A stretch of 64,000 nucleotides of DNA from Chrysoperla carnea. Lineage: Eukaryota > Arthropoda > Insecta > Neuroptera > Chrysopidae. Positions 22,384 to 34,867 of this stretch are shown piece after piece (within the stretch, counting starts at the first letter, position 1; each line of letters starts with the position of its first letter). The translations under genes and the position numbers were made by a program. The notes beneath the pieces were generated by a model. The model was not told where the DNA came from, made no database searches, and was given only the letters and a program-made list of their open reading frames with translations. The stretch covers positions 71,072,368 through 71,136,367 of the forward strand of contig NC_058337.1 in the NCBI RefSeq assembly GCF_905475395.1, written 5' to 3'.

Positions 22384-23528
22384 ATACAGAAATAAAACCA
22401 ATTCAACCGGTATTCGTCAAAGAATTCTACCACCTACCTCAACCAGCCGAATATGAAATGCCAAACCCTTTTTTATACAAACCTGCGATATACGATACAC
22501 ATCCATATTCGCAAAAGCCACCTCCTTTAATTTACTATCAGCAATCGGCAAATACACAACCAATAAATACCTTTAAGACTATAAAAGATGAAGATGAAGA
22601 TAATGAAAATGGTGAAGAACTTCAATGTACCTTATGTGGGAAAAATTTTCTAAAAATGTCCTACTTACGACAACATACCCGTAAATATCATAACGGCGAA
22701 ATGCCATTAAAATGTTCATTTTGTGATGAACGATTTGCTAGTAAACGAGCCCTAAAATCCCATGAAAAAACTCATAATGATGGAAAACCATATGAATGTA
22801 CAATATGTAAGCGGACATTTGCATTAAAACATCATGTAACAATGCATATTCGACTCCATACCGGAGAAAAGCCATATAAATGCACAGTTTGTGAACAATC
22901 CTTCGCTCAAAGACATCATCTAAAAACACATATACGTACTCATACGGGTGAAAAACCGTATAAGTGTGAGTGGTGTGGACACGCGTTTTCTCAAATTGGA
23001 CTTCTAAAAACACATTTACGTACCCATACAGGCGAAAAACCTTACAAATGTATGTATTGTGATCAAGCGTTTCATGAACAATCAAATTTAAAAACGCATG
23101 AACGAAAACACACTGGAGAAAAACCCTTTAAGTGCAAAATATGTGGCGAAATGTTTGCAACACATTCGAAGTTGCATACACATGAGAAAAAACACGGTAT
23201 TATTAAAATGGTGCATTGTAAATATTGTAATAAAGAATTTCCCACACGTCATCTATTACAAATACATATACGGGTGCATACGGGTGAAAAACCGTATGAG
23301 TGTAGTATGTGTGGGCATTTTTTTAATGCTCGCCACCATGTAATTGCACATGAAAAAGTACATTTAGATGGAAAACCGTATAAGAAAAATATATCGCGAC
23401 AACAATTTTTATTGCAGTCATGTTTACAAGAGAGCGAGTTAATTGAAAAAATTGAGAAGCCACAATCAGAAACACAATTATTTGAAACCGTGTATTTTGA
23501 AGACAATGTAGATGATGAAAATGCGTAG
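22384..23528 (+). CDS. C2H2 zinc-finger protein, coding exon 2 (nine fingers)
   Basis: Spliced to exon 1, this gives a 436-residue protein, probably a nuclear DNA-binding regulator. Residues 57-80 (TEIKPIQPVFVKEFYHLPQP...) and a Pro/Tyr-rich and then acidic region (81-134) precede nine C2H2 fingers: 135-163, 164-191, 192-219, 220-247, 248-275, 276-303, 304-331, 332-359 and 360-387. All nine keep both Cys and both His; finger 1 has H-x4-H. Canonical TGEKP linkers follow fingers 3, 4, 5, 6 and 8, so fingers 3-7 form one tight array. Predicted helix residues (-1,2,3,6) include Q-H-H-T (finger 4), Q-G-L-T (5) and E-S-N-T (6). After finger 9 the linker DGKPYKKNISRQQFLL mimics the start of a tenth finger without cysteines. 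The tail (388-436) is acidic at its end. The unspliced ATG at 22458 would lose the N-terminus. No orthologue is named: C2H2 arrays cannot be assigned by eye. Confidence 0.95.
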
Positions 23529-23590
23529 TCTGACTAAATTTGAGATATCATTAGTCACTTTGAAATTGTAAATTAAATGTTAATTTGTTA

Positions 23591-23596
23591 AATAAA
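23591..23596 (+). terminator. Polyadenylation signal AATAAA
   Basis: The canonical hexamer lies 63 bp after the zinc-finger stop codon and is followed by AT-rich and then 'ttttggcagttttgtgtc' sequence. It is the first such signal on the coding strand after the gene and implies a short 3' UTR of about 80-100 nt. Confidence 0.6.
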
Positions 23597-24587
23597 TTAA
23601 TGAAAGCAGTTTTGGCAGTTTTGTGTCATAATCATAAATAATAACTTAAATAATTCTTTACGAACAAGTCAAACATTTACAAATTCTTGAAAAAAAAAGC
23701 TTACCACTTTAGAATAATTATAGGAATTAAGTTACAAAACCTAAAACATCTAATTGGTTCTAAACATTTTTTAATTTACATGAATCAAAGGGGAGTATCT
23801 TATAGGCACTTTTTCAATCGTAGGCGTAGAGTTGAATGCAATTAAAGCAAAACATCTTGTTGATTGTTATCCAGAAAATGTAGAATCGACTATTGTTAAT
23901 GAATTGGTTTAACTCGAACTGGCCACCTTATATTTCTTCTATTAATCTGCTTAATCTGCTTGCTTGGCGTTTTTTGGTAACTTAAAGAGTTTCTTAAATG
24001 AATTTTGTTGGTTCAAAATGTCGTAGTCATCATAGACAAATAAGTTCGATACGTAGACAAAGTATAAACAATCGCAGTCATAGACAAATTATGGTATAAG
24101 TATTGCTCTTCTGCAGTTACCATAACGATATTCTCTTCATCAATTCTAGAAACTTTGATTGAGCTACCTTGTACACCCACTGTTCGAACTGATAATTTTT
24201 AATATATCCTATATTTGATATTTCGTAAATCTCTGAAGACGTTGCTTATTTGTACATAAAAATTGGAAAACACGAAATTTTTTGTTTATGTGTGTAAACA
24301 TAAAAATAATTTTACGTAGTTTTTACTGTAGTGATAGCGCTCAATATTTATTTACAATAACAATTGTAGGTGTTATTCAAAGAAACATTTTAATTATTGT
24401 AAAATGACATTGCAAATTGTTTCTTTCCAGTTTTAGAACATTTATTACCAGCAGGTCCGTGACTATGGTGTGGCAAAGGAGGCTCCCGCCACCTGCACAT
24501 AAGATTTAGAGGCGCAAAACAAACCGTATGTTTTATGCGTAAAACAAAAAGTAAAGAATCATAAAGGCGCTCATTAATTTACATAAA
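23597..24587. other. Spacer downstream of the zinc-finger gene
   Basis: AT-rich. A short G+C-richer patch at 24455-24510 ('gactatggtgtggcaaagga' and following) is unassigned. No gene seen. Confidence 0.45.
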
Positions 24588-25128
24588 GTCATAAAGTTAA
24601 AAAATTCGATTTTTTGCTAAAAGGGAAATTTGATCCGATTTTATTGGAATATTTTTTGAAATCCACCACTAATTTTGGGTAATTTTTTTCACCGGCGATG
24701 TCGGTTTTTCGTTAGCTATCATTTATGTGCTTAATTCCGGGACCAGGACTCCACATTCTTGAAACCAATTAGAGCTAGATTAATTTTGATCACAAATTTG
24801 AAAAGTATGACCCAAAGTTAGTAGGATTACATACTTGGTTTATCAAAATTGGATATAATTTAGATGTGATAGAGCAAATTAAATTTTTTGGATTCTGATG
24901 ATGACATCATAAATTTAAAAAATTTCGATTTTTTTGATAACATAGGCAAATTTGATCCGATCTTGTTGGAATTTTTTTTGAAATCCACTAATTTTGGGTC
25001 ATTTTTTTCAGCGGTGGGACCTGAAATCCATACTCTTTAAACCCATTAGAACTAGGTTAATTTTGATCACAAATTTGAAAAGTATGATCCAAATTAGAGT
25101 AGGATTACATACTTGGTTTATCAAAATT
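24588..25128 (+). repeat. Tandem duplication, two units about 319 bp apart
   Basis: Unit 1 (24588-24850) and unit 2 (24905-25128) share blocks in the same order: 'aaatttgatccgat', 'tttttgaaatccac', 'aattttgggt', 'attaattttgatcacaaatt', 'gtaggattacatacttggtt' and 'tatcaaaattg'. Unit 1 carries about 38 bp ('gatgtcggtttttcgttagc' and following) missing from unit 2. Identity is roughly 85% in shared parts by eye. No coding frame. This could be a short satellite block or a one-off duplication. Confidence 0.75.
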
Positions 25129-28100
25129 GCCAATATGGTACTTTTTGATACCTTTTAATGAAGAACGAATATATTAATAATAATTAAAATTTTAATCCAA
25201 TTTTGTTTGTATTACTCTGTATTATTTATTATCAGCAAAATTTCGATTTTGGAGGTTAATCAGTTCTTTATGCAAAATACCCCAGTATCGTCCAGGAGAG
25301 TAATGAGTTTCTTTCTCAGAAACGTAGAGTGAAATCAATACTTTAATTTGAAACTCTTTGAATAAATTTTAAAAGTTTATCAATTAAATGTACAGATTCT
25401 TTTAGGTAAAATGACAAGATTATGGCAACTCTATTTCGCCTTTACTCTTATGTTAAATACTATTAGTAACGAATTTTCATCAAAAATAGAGTTAGAGCCG
25501 ATTCCGATAAATATAACGCACAATCTAAATACTTGCTACCGGCGCTATGTACCCTCGTTACGGCCCTGATTACCAATTATATTTGCATACAAAAATAAAA
25601 TAAACGGGCGTAAAACTTTATTATCTTTTATAAATTACATGAATCTTATATGATAAATTATATATTATATAACGGAAGAATAACTACATATTGATCAATA
25701 TTTAAAGTCGAGAGGCGTTATTCAAAGCACTAAAATTTTGAAAACGATTGCTTTTATGAAGTAATAAATATTATTTTTTATTTTCTGAATTGGGTCATCT
25801 GGCACTGGAGGCTTAAAATTTGAAATTTTATGTAGTTACTTGATACTACTAGGCAACCTACTCTTCAATTATGAATTTACTGTCTAAAAATATAAAATGA
25901 CAAAGGTATTGTTAGATTTTGTCCATAAAGATGAAATAAAACTGACTTTTGACTTAATTTAATTTAATTTATTACCATCATAATTTAAGTATGATTAACG
26001 GGACCGAAAATTCAATCGAAGGGCTTGCATTGCTTAGAAATAGTGATCGTAAAAGAAAGCTGGGTTTATAAAATCAACTCAATAGATTTAAAAAAATCCC
26101 TCCAGCCGTTTGCCTTCCTTTCAGTCTTTTCGATAACGTCATCCCTGGGCAATCGCTCATGGATTTATGGGTTCCAAAAAATGTATCTTTTAATTTATTA
26201 AATTAAATGACCAAATACCTATTTGTTTTTTTTTTAAATAAGCTACAACTTTTGAAATATGTTTTCATAAAGTCATAGTACACTATATCTAATACATACT
26301 AAACATTTTTCGACTCCTAATCTTCGATTCAATATACGCAGAGAATTTGAATAATTAACTTTGTAAGTTTTATTTCCATTTGTTAAATTTTTTTCATTTT
26401 CTGTGTATTCAGTAAGTATGGAAAAAAGAAATGTGACCTTGAAAATGCTTATCTAATGCGTGGCTCTATTTCTTATACTTGTTTTTAGAATTTTTTTATG
26501 CTCTTAATGTTTGGTTACTATTTCTATTCCATTTTCCATCCTATTTATGAATTGACTCATTTTTCTGGTCCATATTATCTATGACTGGTCCATATTTCTG
26601 GTCCTTATTACCTATTACTCAACTCAGCAAAATTTGTATCTTACATTCTTCTAGACGTAAGTAGTAATCATTAAAAATAATTAAATTTTCTTAACCTTAA
26701 TGTAATTTATTAAAAAATATCAAATCTCTTTATGGAAGTTTCAAGTATGAATTCATCATTTAAAAAAACTATGGTGTCCCACGGTCTATATAATTTATTT
26801 CAAATTTTAAGCGTTTAAGCCCAGTTAAGCTTCAATAAAAATGAGTATCGTTAAATTACGACCGCTAAATAACACTCTCTGCGGAAACTAAGCTCTAACT
26901 AAGCGGAAACTAAGAAACTCTGACTTGTGGCAGGTTCAGTAATTTACGACAAATTACTGAATAATTCATACCGTCCTCCTAAGGAATGATTACGTCAACT
27001 TCAAAGACGTAAAACATTCAAAAATTTGTTATTGTAGATCATTGTTGAAATATTTTGTGATTTTCTTTAACTTTGCAGGTGAATTTTAATATTGTAGCAC
27101 CATGTATAAACTGATATAGTAAAGTACTTCTTAATAATATAATTAAATGAAATTAGAATTTCTTAAAATTACTTTTAAATTTTGTGATCGACAGAGTAGG
27201 ATGTCAACTGTTCTTTTATTTTGACCACCCTTATGCACCTTGCATACATGACTGAGCTGTAAATGGAGATGTGAAGATGTGAACTAATTTAGCCATATTA
27301 CCCACAAAAATGTGAAACTAGAATTGATACCAAGACAAAATTTGAAAGTGAAATAAAAATTGATAAAAAACAAAGAAGTTATAAGCAATCACAGATTGCA
27401 TTCAATCTCCTTTTAGCAAAACAAAGTTTTCTGTAGAATCTCTATGGCGATACCCACGTATGTCACTAGCGGGTATCTTCCTTTTTGTTTAATTAGGAAT
27501 TTTAAACGTTCATATTTTGTATAGGTACGAGTAAAGATTTTTTAAAATCAACTTCACTTTTCTGCGCGTGCAGTGAGAATTCTTCACCTGTTCGAAAATT
27601 TTTAGTTTTAGTTTTAATGGCATTTTCGTGACAAGTTAATATAGCTAGTTTTTAAAACAAGGTTACTTGGTATCTTAACCCAAGAGAAAGATATTTTTGA
27701 ACGAAATATATGTGTGCCTTGTTTGCAGCATTACAAACTTCGTTGCAGAAGTAATATTCTTGAATAGAGAACTTTGCAGCCTTTAAAATCCAAAAGTTAC
27801 AATTTATTTGGTTTCCAAGTTTTTTTCTGTGTAGATAAATAATATTATTTTAAATATGTCTATATATTATCCAGAAAATATTTGTGTATATATTGTAAAA
27901 ACAAAAACTTTTTTAGCTAGCGTAATGCATACCCCCGTGCTTCTCTCTTAAGATATGCAAAATTGTACTTATTCTTAGTTATTAATATTTTAAATGAGAG
28001 CACATTTTTTAAAGCTTTTTCGATAAAGCAGGGAAAAACATTTTTGCTCACATCCCAAATTTTGCAGCGCTTGGAAGTTTTACCACCTTGGACAATACTA

Positions 28101-28756
28101 GTATAAATTCAACACTGATTAGGTAGTTCGATCCTTACACTTACACTACCACGGTGCAGATATCAAAAAGAGCTTATAAAAATCAGTTTATTTTAATTTG
28201 AACTATTCTAAAATCAAATGGCTATGATTTGCAAGTTTGTAATATTTTCCTACATACTACAAAACAATGTGGACTGCAAATCAATTTCTCGATAGATTTA
28301 TTAAACAAATCGTCTAATAAAATTCTTTTGTCGAGTTTAAAACTTTTTCACTAATCATTCATTAATGTTTCATATCAATTTATTGTGGGTGCTTCAACCA
28401 ATATTTGTTCATTGAAATAAAATTTATTCCGAGTCATACTACCAGTGCTACTTAAATATTTTATAAAATTTATGTATTAAAATATTTTCAATAAGAACAT
28501 TGACTGAAAACTATTTTTTCCATCATGCAGATTATTTAGATTCACGCTTAGATTGTAATGTTCTTCAAATTTTAGAAATACATACTAAGGCGTTTGTTTA
28601 TAGTCTAAAAGTTTGAACATATTTTTGGGTAGGTATTTAAGATACAGTGAAAACTTTTACAATACATTTTTTTTACACTATCCGAAGACAAAAACACAAA
28701 CCTGACGAAAGGCTAGTGGTAATGCTAATGCTAATACCCTTTTTGGTATTTACAAC
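25129..28756. other. AT-rich spacer, no gene seen
   Basis: No exon-like composition, RNA gene or repeat shared with the rest of the window was recognised. One phrase at 26780-26800 ('ggtgtcccacggtctata') is reminiscent of family D. Confidence 0.45.
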
Positions 28757-29041
28757 CCTAGTAGCTCAGTTGATTAAATGCGTAACTAATTCCGTTCGCG
28801 GTATGTCTAGGGTAACGGGTTCGATTCTCGTCATCACTACAAAAATTAATTCAATTAATAGTTGTGATGGACTAAGATAGTGCATGATATATGCATGAAG
28901 GAGGTGCACTCAGCCCCTGAAAACAATTGAGGAGCTGATAAATGAAATTATCAGCGGAAAAGGTGGTAAAATACATACATGGTATCACAATGGGATCTAT
29001 AACCTAAGTGTGTCCTTCGTGGCTAGCCAATAACCTAACTT
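28757..29041 (+). mobile_element. tRNA-derived SINE with a LINE-type 3' tail
   Basis: The head has an RNA polymerase III internal promoter: box A tagctcagttga at 28762-28773 and box B ggttcgattct at 28818-28828. A body of about 150 bp follows. The last 62 bp (28980-29041: ggtatcacaatggga..., ctaagtgtgtcc, agccaataacctaa) align with the 3' UTR and tail of the RNase H LINE at 2922-3000 read on its coding strand (ggtatcacaacggac..., ctaagtgtgtcc, agccactctaacctaa). Such tail sharing is how SINEs are known to borrow LINE machinery. The ORF overlapping the head (28647-28880) is not a gene. Confidence 0.88.
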
Positions 29042-32000
29042 AGTATTTGAACAGTTGAGCAACAAAAAAGATTATTTAGTCGGGTTTACAACTTAGCTAG
29101 GTGTTTGTAATATTATCAACGAAAAATTAAAGGAACAATTATTAACACAAAATTTTAACCATTTAAATCTCTGCGAAGAATCTTCGAATTATCACCCCTT
29201 GCCACTTTGCATGGAGGGTTGAAAGTGTGATAAATGTTATCCCTAAATTTTATTTGAAGTTTAGAAGCATACTAAAATTTTAAAAATTATTTTACAGCAA
29301 CTTTGTTGTATAATGAAAAAACAGCTAGTAAAAGTAAGCTTTTTTTCTAGAAAATAAGCTATAAAAATTCACATACGAGATTTTTGGACCAAAATATTCT
29401 CTTTTCAAGCTAAATTTACACTTTCGGATTATAAATCCTTTATCTTTTGAAATAGTCATTGCATTGAAATTTTTTCACAAATCCTTCGAAAACTAAAACC
29501 ATCTTCTTTTAAGCCCTCTTTCCCTGATTTCTTTTTTGTATTATTTTAATCAAAAAAAACGCCACTAAAACTTTAAACAAGATTTTTAAGGCTTTATTGC
29601 AGCTTATATGAATTTCGAAAAAATTGAGAAACTTTTTATATTTTTTGATTACTTTGAACATATTTCTCAAAATTTTTCTGAAAATCGAATAAATCTATTA
29701 CTGTTATAAATAATTTCGTTCCATTCCATTTAGTACTGCTATAGTAGTACCTACTGTATATGTTGATTCTAGGTTAATCTTAATTTAAAAGAGCGATACC
29801 TACACATAATAAAAGAAGACAAAATCAAAAATATCACAATAATAATGTCAAAAATCCAACAAATTTTTGGAATTTATTTGTATTTTCTGGAAATTTTTTA
29901 AAATCTCAGGTCTTTAAATTGAGATTAAGTTGTCGGTTTGCTTTCCAATGGTACCGATTAGTGAAGAACAAAATTACATCACCCGGCAATGCATAACGCC
30001 CTTACATAATACTATCTGACCAATTTATTTTAATCTAGATGAAAGCATATATGCGTATGAGATCTTGGCACAGATTTGGCACAAACGTGGGTCTCATAAA
30101 TAACGCTACAGAAGCACTGAGGCTACTATAATGGAGTTGTAACACCGGGAGAAGTTCTTCTACGAATACATGCTTTTGTTTCAGACAAAATTTTTATACT
30201 CCTAAAATTGTGTGTGCACATCTAAAACTTACAGAACTACAAAAGTAAAATTTAGTACAAATAAAGTAGCTATCGACCATATGCTCCTGTTTTCCAGACC
30301 CAGTTTTCCAGATAATTTATAATATCCCGCAAGTTTTATTCTTGCATAAAATATACAGATATACAAAGAACGAAGATTATTTGTTTGGAAAGAAAATAGA
30401 AATCGGTTACGGGGAGAAAATTAATTGCAGTAAAATATATTAAATCAATTTTACAATTTTTGAAAAACAAAAATGTTTAGAATCACTGTTTAGGTTTAGA
30501 ACAATAACTATAATAAATTATTATATGAATTTGTGGCCACAATAAATTTTTACAAATTGGTAAGTTTTATAAATTTATTGTATTATTTTTGAATACGCTC
30601 AGTTCTTGCTGTGGCCGGCTGACTAGTTAAGCCATTTTTGTCAAAATTTTTTCTTTTTCAAAATTGAATATGTGCTAAAAGTATCTTCAAAATCTTAAAG
30701 TGAAATATATTGAATACTTAGTACTTATTTTAAAAAAAAATTAATAATTTAAAGGTAAGATAATTTTATTTTGATAATAAGAGTTGCTTCACTTTTTTTT
30801 CATAGCATGTTGTAAGAGAAAGTATTGTGTTAAATATTTTTTCAATACAATAAAAAATTTTTTTGTAATTTTTTTATTTATGAAATAAGTGCTATTATTT
30901 ATTTTTGTATTTCAATAGGCCGCCACCGTGCCGCTTCTAAATACATGTCATTTTTTTGTTTGTACAGAAAAATTTAGGTAATTGGTTCAACCTTTGTAGT
31001 AGTATTGATATAATAATAATAAATTTAAACTAATTAAAGCAATCGAATTTTAAATTAACACCTTTTAAATAGAATTATTTAAAAATGTGTATATACACAG
31101 TTATTATAATGAAGAATACCTAATTGTAATTTCAAGGTTTTTAGCTAAAAGAATTATTTGACAAATTATTTCTGCAATAAGCATCAATTGCAATTTTAAA
31201 TAAATTTCTTTCATCAGACTCAAGATTAAAATGATACAAGAGTTCCTCAAATTGGACGACACATAATCGTTGAGGTTTATCAATTGTGTGTATACTGTAA
31301 AGGTGATCGAAACTAAATTTACTCTTATTCTAAATCTGGGAACTTCAAAGTGTGTTTTCGAGCCTAATAGTACAATTTAATTGATTAGAATTTGTATTTT
31401 TGCTATATATAAAGTTAAAATATTAGTTATTTTAAAGCACGATTAAAAGGTTGCTTTCTAATAATTATAGGTTGTTTTCTGAAATTCCAGCTTCTGCACA
31501 TAAGGGATCATAAAATCAAAAAGTTATCCAAATTTGCAGGGAACTTAACGTCTTAAACCTCCATGTATTGAAATGTTGAAGATATTGTAAAACAGTTTCA
31601 TTACAAATAGTAAAGCTTGACTAATTTATTACAAAATTTTGTTTGTATTTTTATCCTAAATAGTATGACCCACAGCTACAGAAGATTTTATGCATTTGGC
31701 GAATGCGTAAGGGTTGCTGTGATACAATCGAAAATAATCTAATGTTTGAGAATGTTAAAGTTACGGATTAAAAAAAAAAACTTTTTATGAAGTGAATCGT
31801 GTTTGATACTTATTACGTAAGTCTTGAAGAGGATTTTCCAGTAATAATTATTTAAAAAAATTTAAGTAATTACATTTTTAATGAATAAACACTTTTTTTC
31901 ACACCGATTATGTATTTATTGCAGATATTGCAAATTATTTCAAAAGCGCTTTTCTTAAAAACAAACGATAGAAACTACGAAAAAGGTACGGCTTCTTTTT

Positions 32001-32423
32001 GGTATTAAAGCTAGATAAATTCTTAAAGTATAATTAATTAAACAATTTTAAGATTAGACGGAGTAAATTTTAACTAAACCAAAACCCGGAAAAACTAATT
32101 AATTTCAAATGTTTGACTCGAACCCAGAAAAAATTAAATTAAAATTAACATAAATAAGTTTTTTATTATAAAATTATTTTTATGTAACTATTAAAAGTTT
32201 AGAAATTGTTTTCAAAAGTGTCTCTTTAATGTGTGTGATATGTGACCGAAGTCCACTATTAAATTAAAGTCAGACGTGTCCAGCGCTGTAATGAAGTGTA
32301 AACGGCGGTATATGGCGTTTATCCTGTGTTTGGATTGAAATTTTACTTTTTAGGTTTCCAGCGTATACGCTCTGATTTTTATGGTCTGTATACGGTGGAA
32401 CTTTTGCTTTCATTTTACGATTA
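29042..32423. other. AT-rich spacer, no gene seen
   Basis: No long frame, exon-like patch or recognised repeat. A perfect 12-bp palindrome, agcgtatacgct, lies at about 32361, within slightly less AT-rich sequence (32280-32400). Confidence 0.45.
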
Positions 32424-32706
32424 CAAAAAATTTTAATAAGAAATACTTATTAAGGAACAAGCTTTTATTGTACTAAAAAATAGAAAATAATTTTTCTATG
32501 AGTAATTCATACACGACTGTTTGTAAAAGCTGAAGAGGCTCAACTTAAAATGACTCTTAGTCGTGTACGAATAACTCTTAGAAAAAAAAATTTTCTTCTT
32601 TTTAGTACAATAAAATCTTGTCTCTTAAAAAAAATATTTTATTAAAATTTTTAATTAAAAAATATATGTATATAAAATATGGTGGAAGCGATGGGAAAAT
32701 CACGTA
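32424..32706 (+). repeat. Family C hairpin repeat, copy 1
   Basis: A large imperfect palindrome: the left arm (32424-32518) and right arm (32559-32652) are inverted copies, for example 'gcttttattgtacta' against 'tagtacaataaaatc' and 'catacacgact' against 'agtcgtgtacg'. The right side continues to 'tatgtatataaaatatggtg' and 'gaagcgatgggaaaatca'. This is found exactly, inverted, at 40071-40107, followed there by a diverged arm. No coding capacity; MITE-like. Confidence 0.75.
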
Positions 32707-32754
32707 ATGCTTACAATAACAATGTAAAAATGTAAAAGTACTAAAGTCGTATGT

Positions 32755-33166
32755 GTGATCCTATCTCTGTTATATGCTTGTGAGACGTGGGTTTTAAAAA
32801 TTCAAATATAAAGAAGCTATTGCTTTCGAAGCATGGTGTATTCGGAAAATACTTAAAGTAAAGTGAACTGATTGTTTAAAAAATGAGGAATTTTTCGTCC
32901 GCAAAATACTAATGTCAATTATTAAACATCTTTAGAAAACGTAGTGTCGATTACTTTGTTACAAGGTTCGTAGCCACAAATATGCGCTTTTAAAGCGTCT
33001 TCTTGTTAGCAAAATGGAAGGTTGGGTTTCAAGAGGTAGGAAAAGAATATCCTGGATCACAAATATCAAAAAGTGGACATGTCTCGAAACTTTCTGTGAA
33101 ATAAAGAATGCAGCTGCAGATGAACATCAATGGAGAAAAATGGTCGCCAACTTCTTGTAAAAGATA
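32755..33166 (+). pseudogene. C-terminal relic of a third non-LTR retrotransposon
   Basis: The plus strand encodes a decayed version of the region after the reverse transcriptase in RTE-like or related insect LINEs. It starts as SLLYACETWVLK, shifts frame once and continues AFEAWCIRKILKVK. A stretch with three in-frame stops follows (expected '...NEEVL...' region: CLKNEEFFVRKIL). It then reads YKVRSHKYALLKRLLVSKME and RGRKRISWITNIKKWTCLET, and ends QWRKMVANFL with a TAA at 33158-33160. The order YAxETW, FExWCxRxIL, GHxxxxKYxLL, GRxRISWxxNxxxW and final AxxNxR/WxxMxAN matches the family layout. Clade is uncertain. The RT itself is missing, so this is a 5'-truncated insertion. Confidence 0.8.
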
Positions 33167-33339
33167 CGGCACTCCATCCTCACCATCAAGGAGTTAAAAA
33201 ATGAAGTGCCATTTTCAATATTTCGCTACGATTAGTCTACCTTTTCAGCAGTTGCAGACTTTTTGTCATTTTTCTCTGCATATTGAGTTGCGAATAAATT
33301 ATTTTAAACAAACACCAAAAAAATTATGATTCACAGAAA

Positions 33340-33490
33340 TCGAAAAACTTGATTTCATTAATTCAACACTCGAGCCACGGCTAAAGCCACATTTTTCTTA
33401 CTGCGGTTACCTTTATCAATCTTTCCAATGGCAGACAGAAGAATCATAGAAATTTCGCTTCATCATGGGACCCACGGTTTAATAAATTGA
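33340..33490 (+). repeat. Family D repeat, copy 2
   Basis: Diverged counterpart of 1733-1921: shared 'cacggctaaagccacatttt' region and 'agaatcatagaaatttcgct' followed by 'tcatcatggga'. Boundaries are unclear. Confidence 0.45.
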
Positions 33491-34867
33491 CTGTTGTGTA
33501 AGTTTTAGCTGACAAATTACAGTTAAATGAATAACTAGTTGATTAACCCGTGTTTCGAGTTTCGACCCATTCTTTAATATTCTTCTTTATGGCCGCGAAT
33601 TTGTGTCTGGCGGTAAAGTTCAACTTTTACTAAGCCTATCTTTTCTTTTCCATTGAATAATTAAACATAAATTTAACGTAATTAAACGAAAAAGCTTAAA
33701 AGTTGTTTCCTACCAATTGTTGTAATTCTTACTTCGAAAATGAAGAAGTGTCATTAAAAAAACTTTCATCCCTCAATAGAGAAGTGGCATTTTTTTTTGC
33801 CACAAATGAAAGAATAATTCATCTAAAGTATATGTAAGTAATTTTTAAAAAATTCATAATTCCATTTTTAATTAATTATTAATGAAAAGCAGTTATATTT
33901 TTGAATTAAAAAAAAAGATTTTTTATCGGTTGTGACGTATTAACACTCGTTGAGGCTGTAAGCCAATCGGAATCATGTTAAATTCACATTTTTCGGCTTA
34001 TTTAAATGGAAAATTACGTTATAATATACTGAAAGCAAGTTGAAAGACAAACCATTTATTTTTCTGCATGTTGTTTTATGATTTCTCCAGGCGGTGGCGG
34101 TACTAAAGCGATGCGTCACAAAATTATTTTCAATTATAGAATTACAAGAAAATAAATTTTTCAATTAAAAATAAAATTAAAATTTTAATTTAAAAAATTT
34201 AATTTTTCTTTGTAATTTTGAGTATACTTTAAAAAAAAAAAAATTAATAAACATGCAACTTCACTATCTCTTCAGGGACGGATTTCCCAAAATCTTTCCT
34301 TGATGTAAATTATTATTACAGATAAACATTTTAAGACCATAAACTTAAAAATCTTCTTTATTTTGTATTTTTGAAATTAAATTAATATTTTTGTAGAAGT
34401 ATAATTGTAAAACCCTGACCTGGGAAGGGTCCTTCCTGTTGCTTTTATACGTTATTTTATTAATGCTTTGAACTTTCGTCATTCACAAGTAAATTTATTG
34501 GCTATTGCGCAAGTGAAACTGATAGTATTCTATAAAAATACTTCGATAACAGAATGAATTAAATTTTAACAGAAATACAAACAAATTTTAATTTATTTTA
34601 ATTGGTAATAAAATTCAGCAATTTTTATAAAAAAGTAATTCTATTGTTTTAGTTTGGTAAATATAAATTATCAAAATTTCTACGATGTAAGGTCAAGGAT
34701 CTGTGTATGAATTTATATTTATAAACTCGTATTTACTAGACAACCTTTTTGAGGGCCGAGTGGCGCTATTTATTAATGAAGGGCCGCACTTGAAGATCAT
34801 GAGCAAAAATGGTTTATTTAATAATCTGATTTCTAACAATTTTAACAATTTATTTTAAATTTATACT
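33491..34867. other. AT-rich spacer, no gene seen
   Basis: No gene or recognised repeat. Confidence 0.45.

Noticed and set aside
22738..23343. Antisense and out-of-frame ORFs within the zinc-finger exon
   Set aside because: Shadows of the repetitive zinc-finger coding frame.
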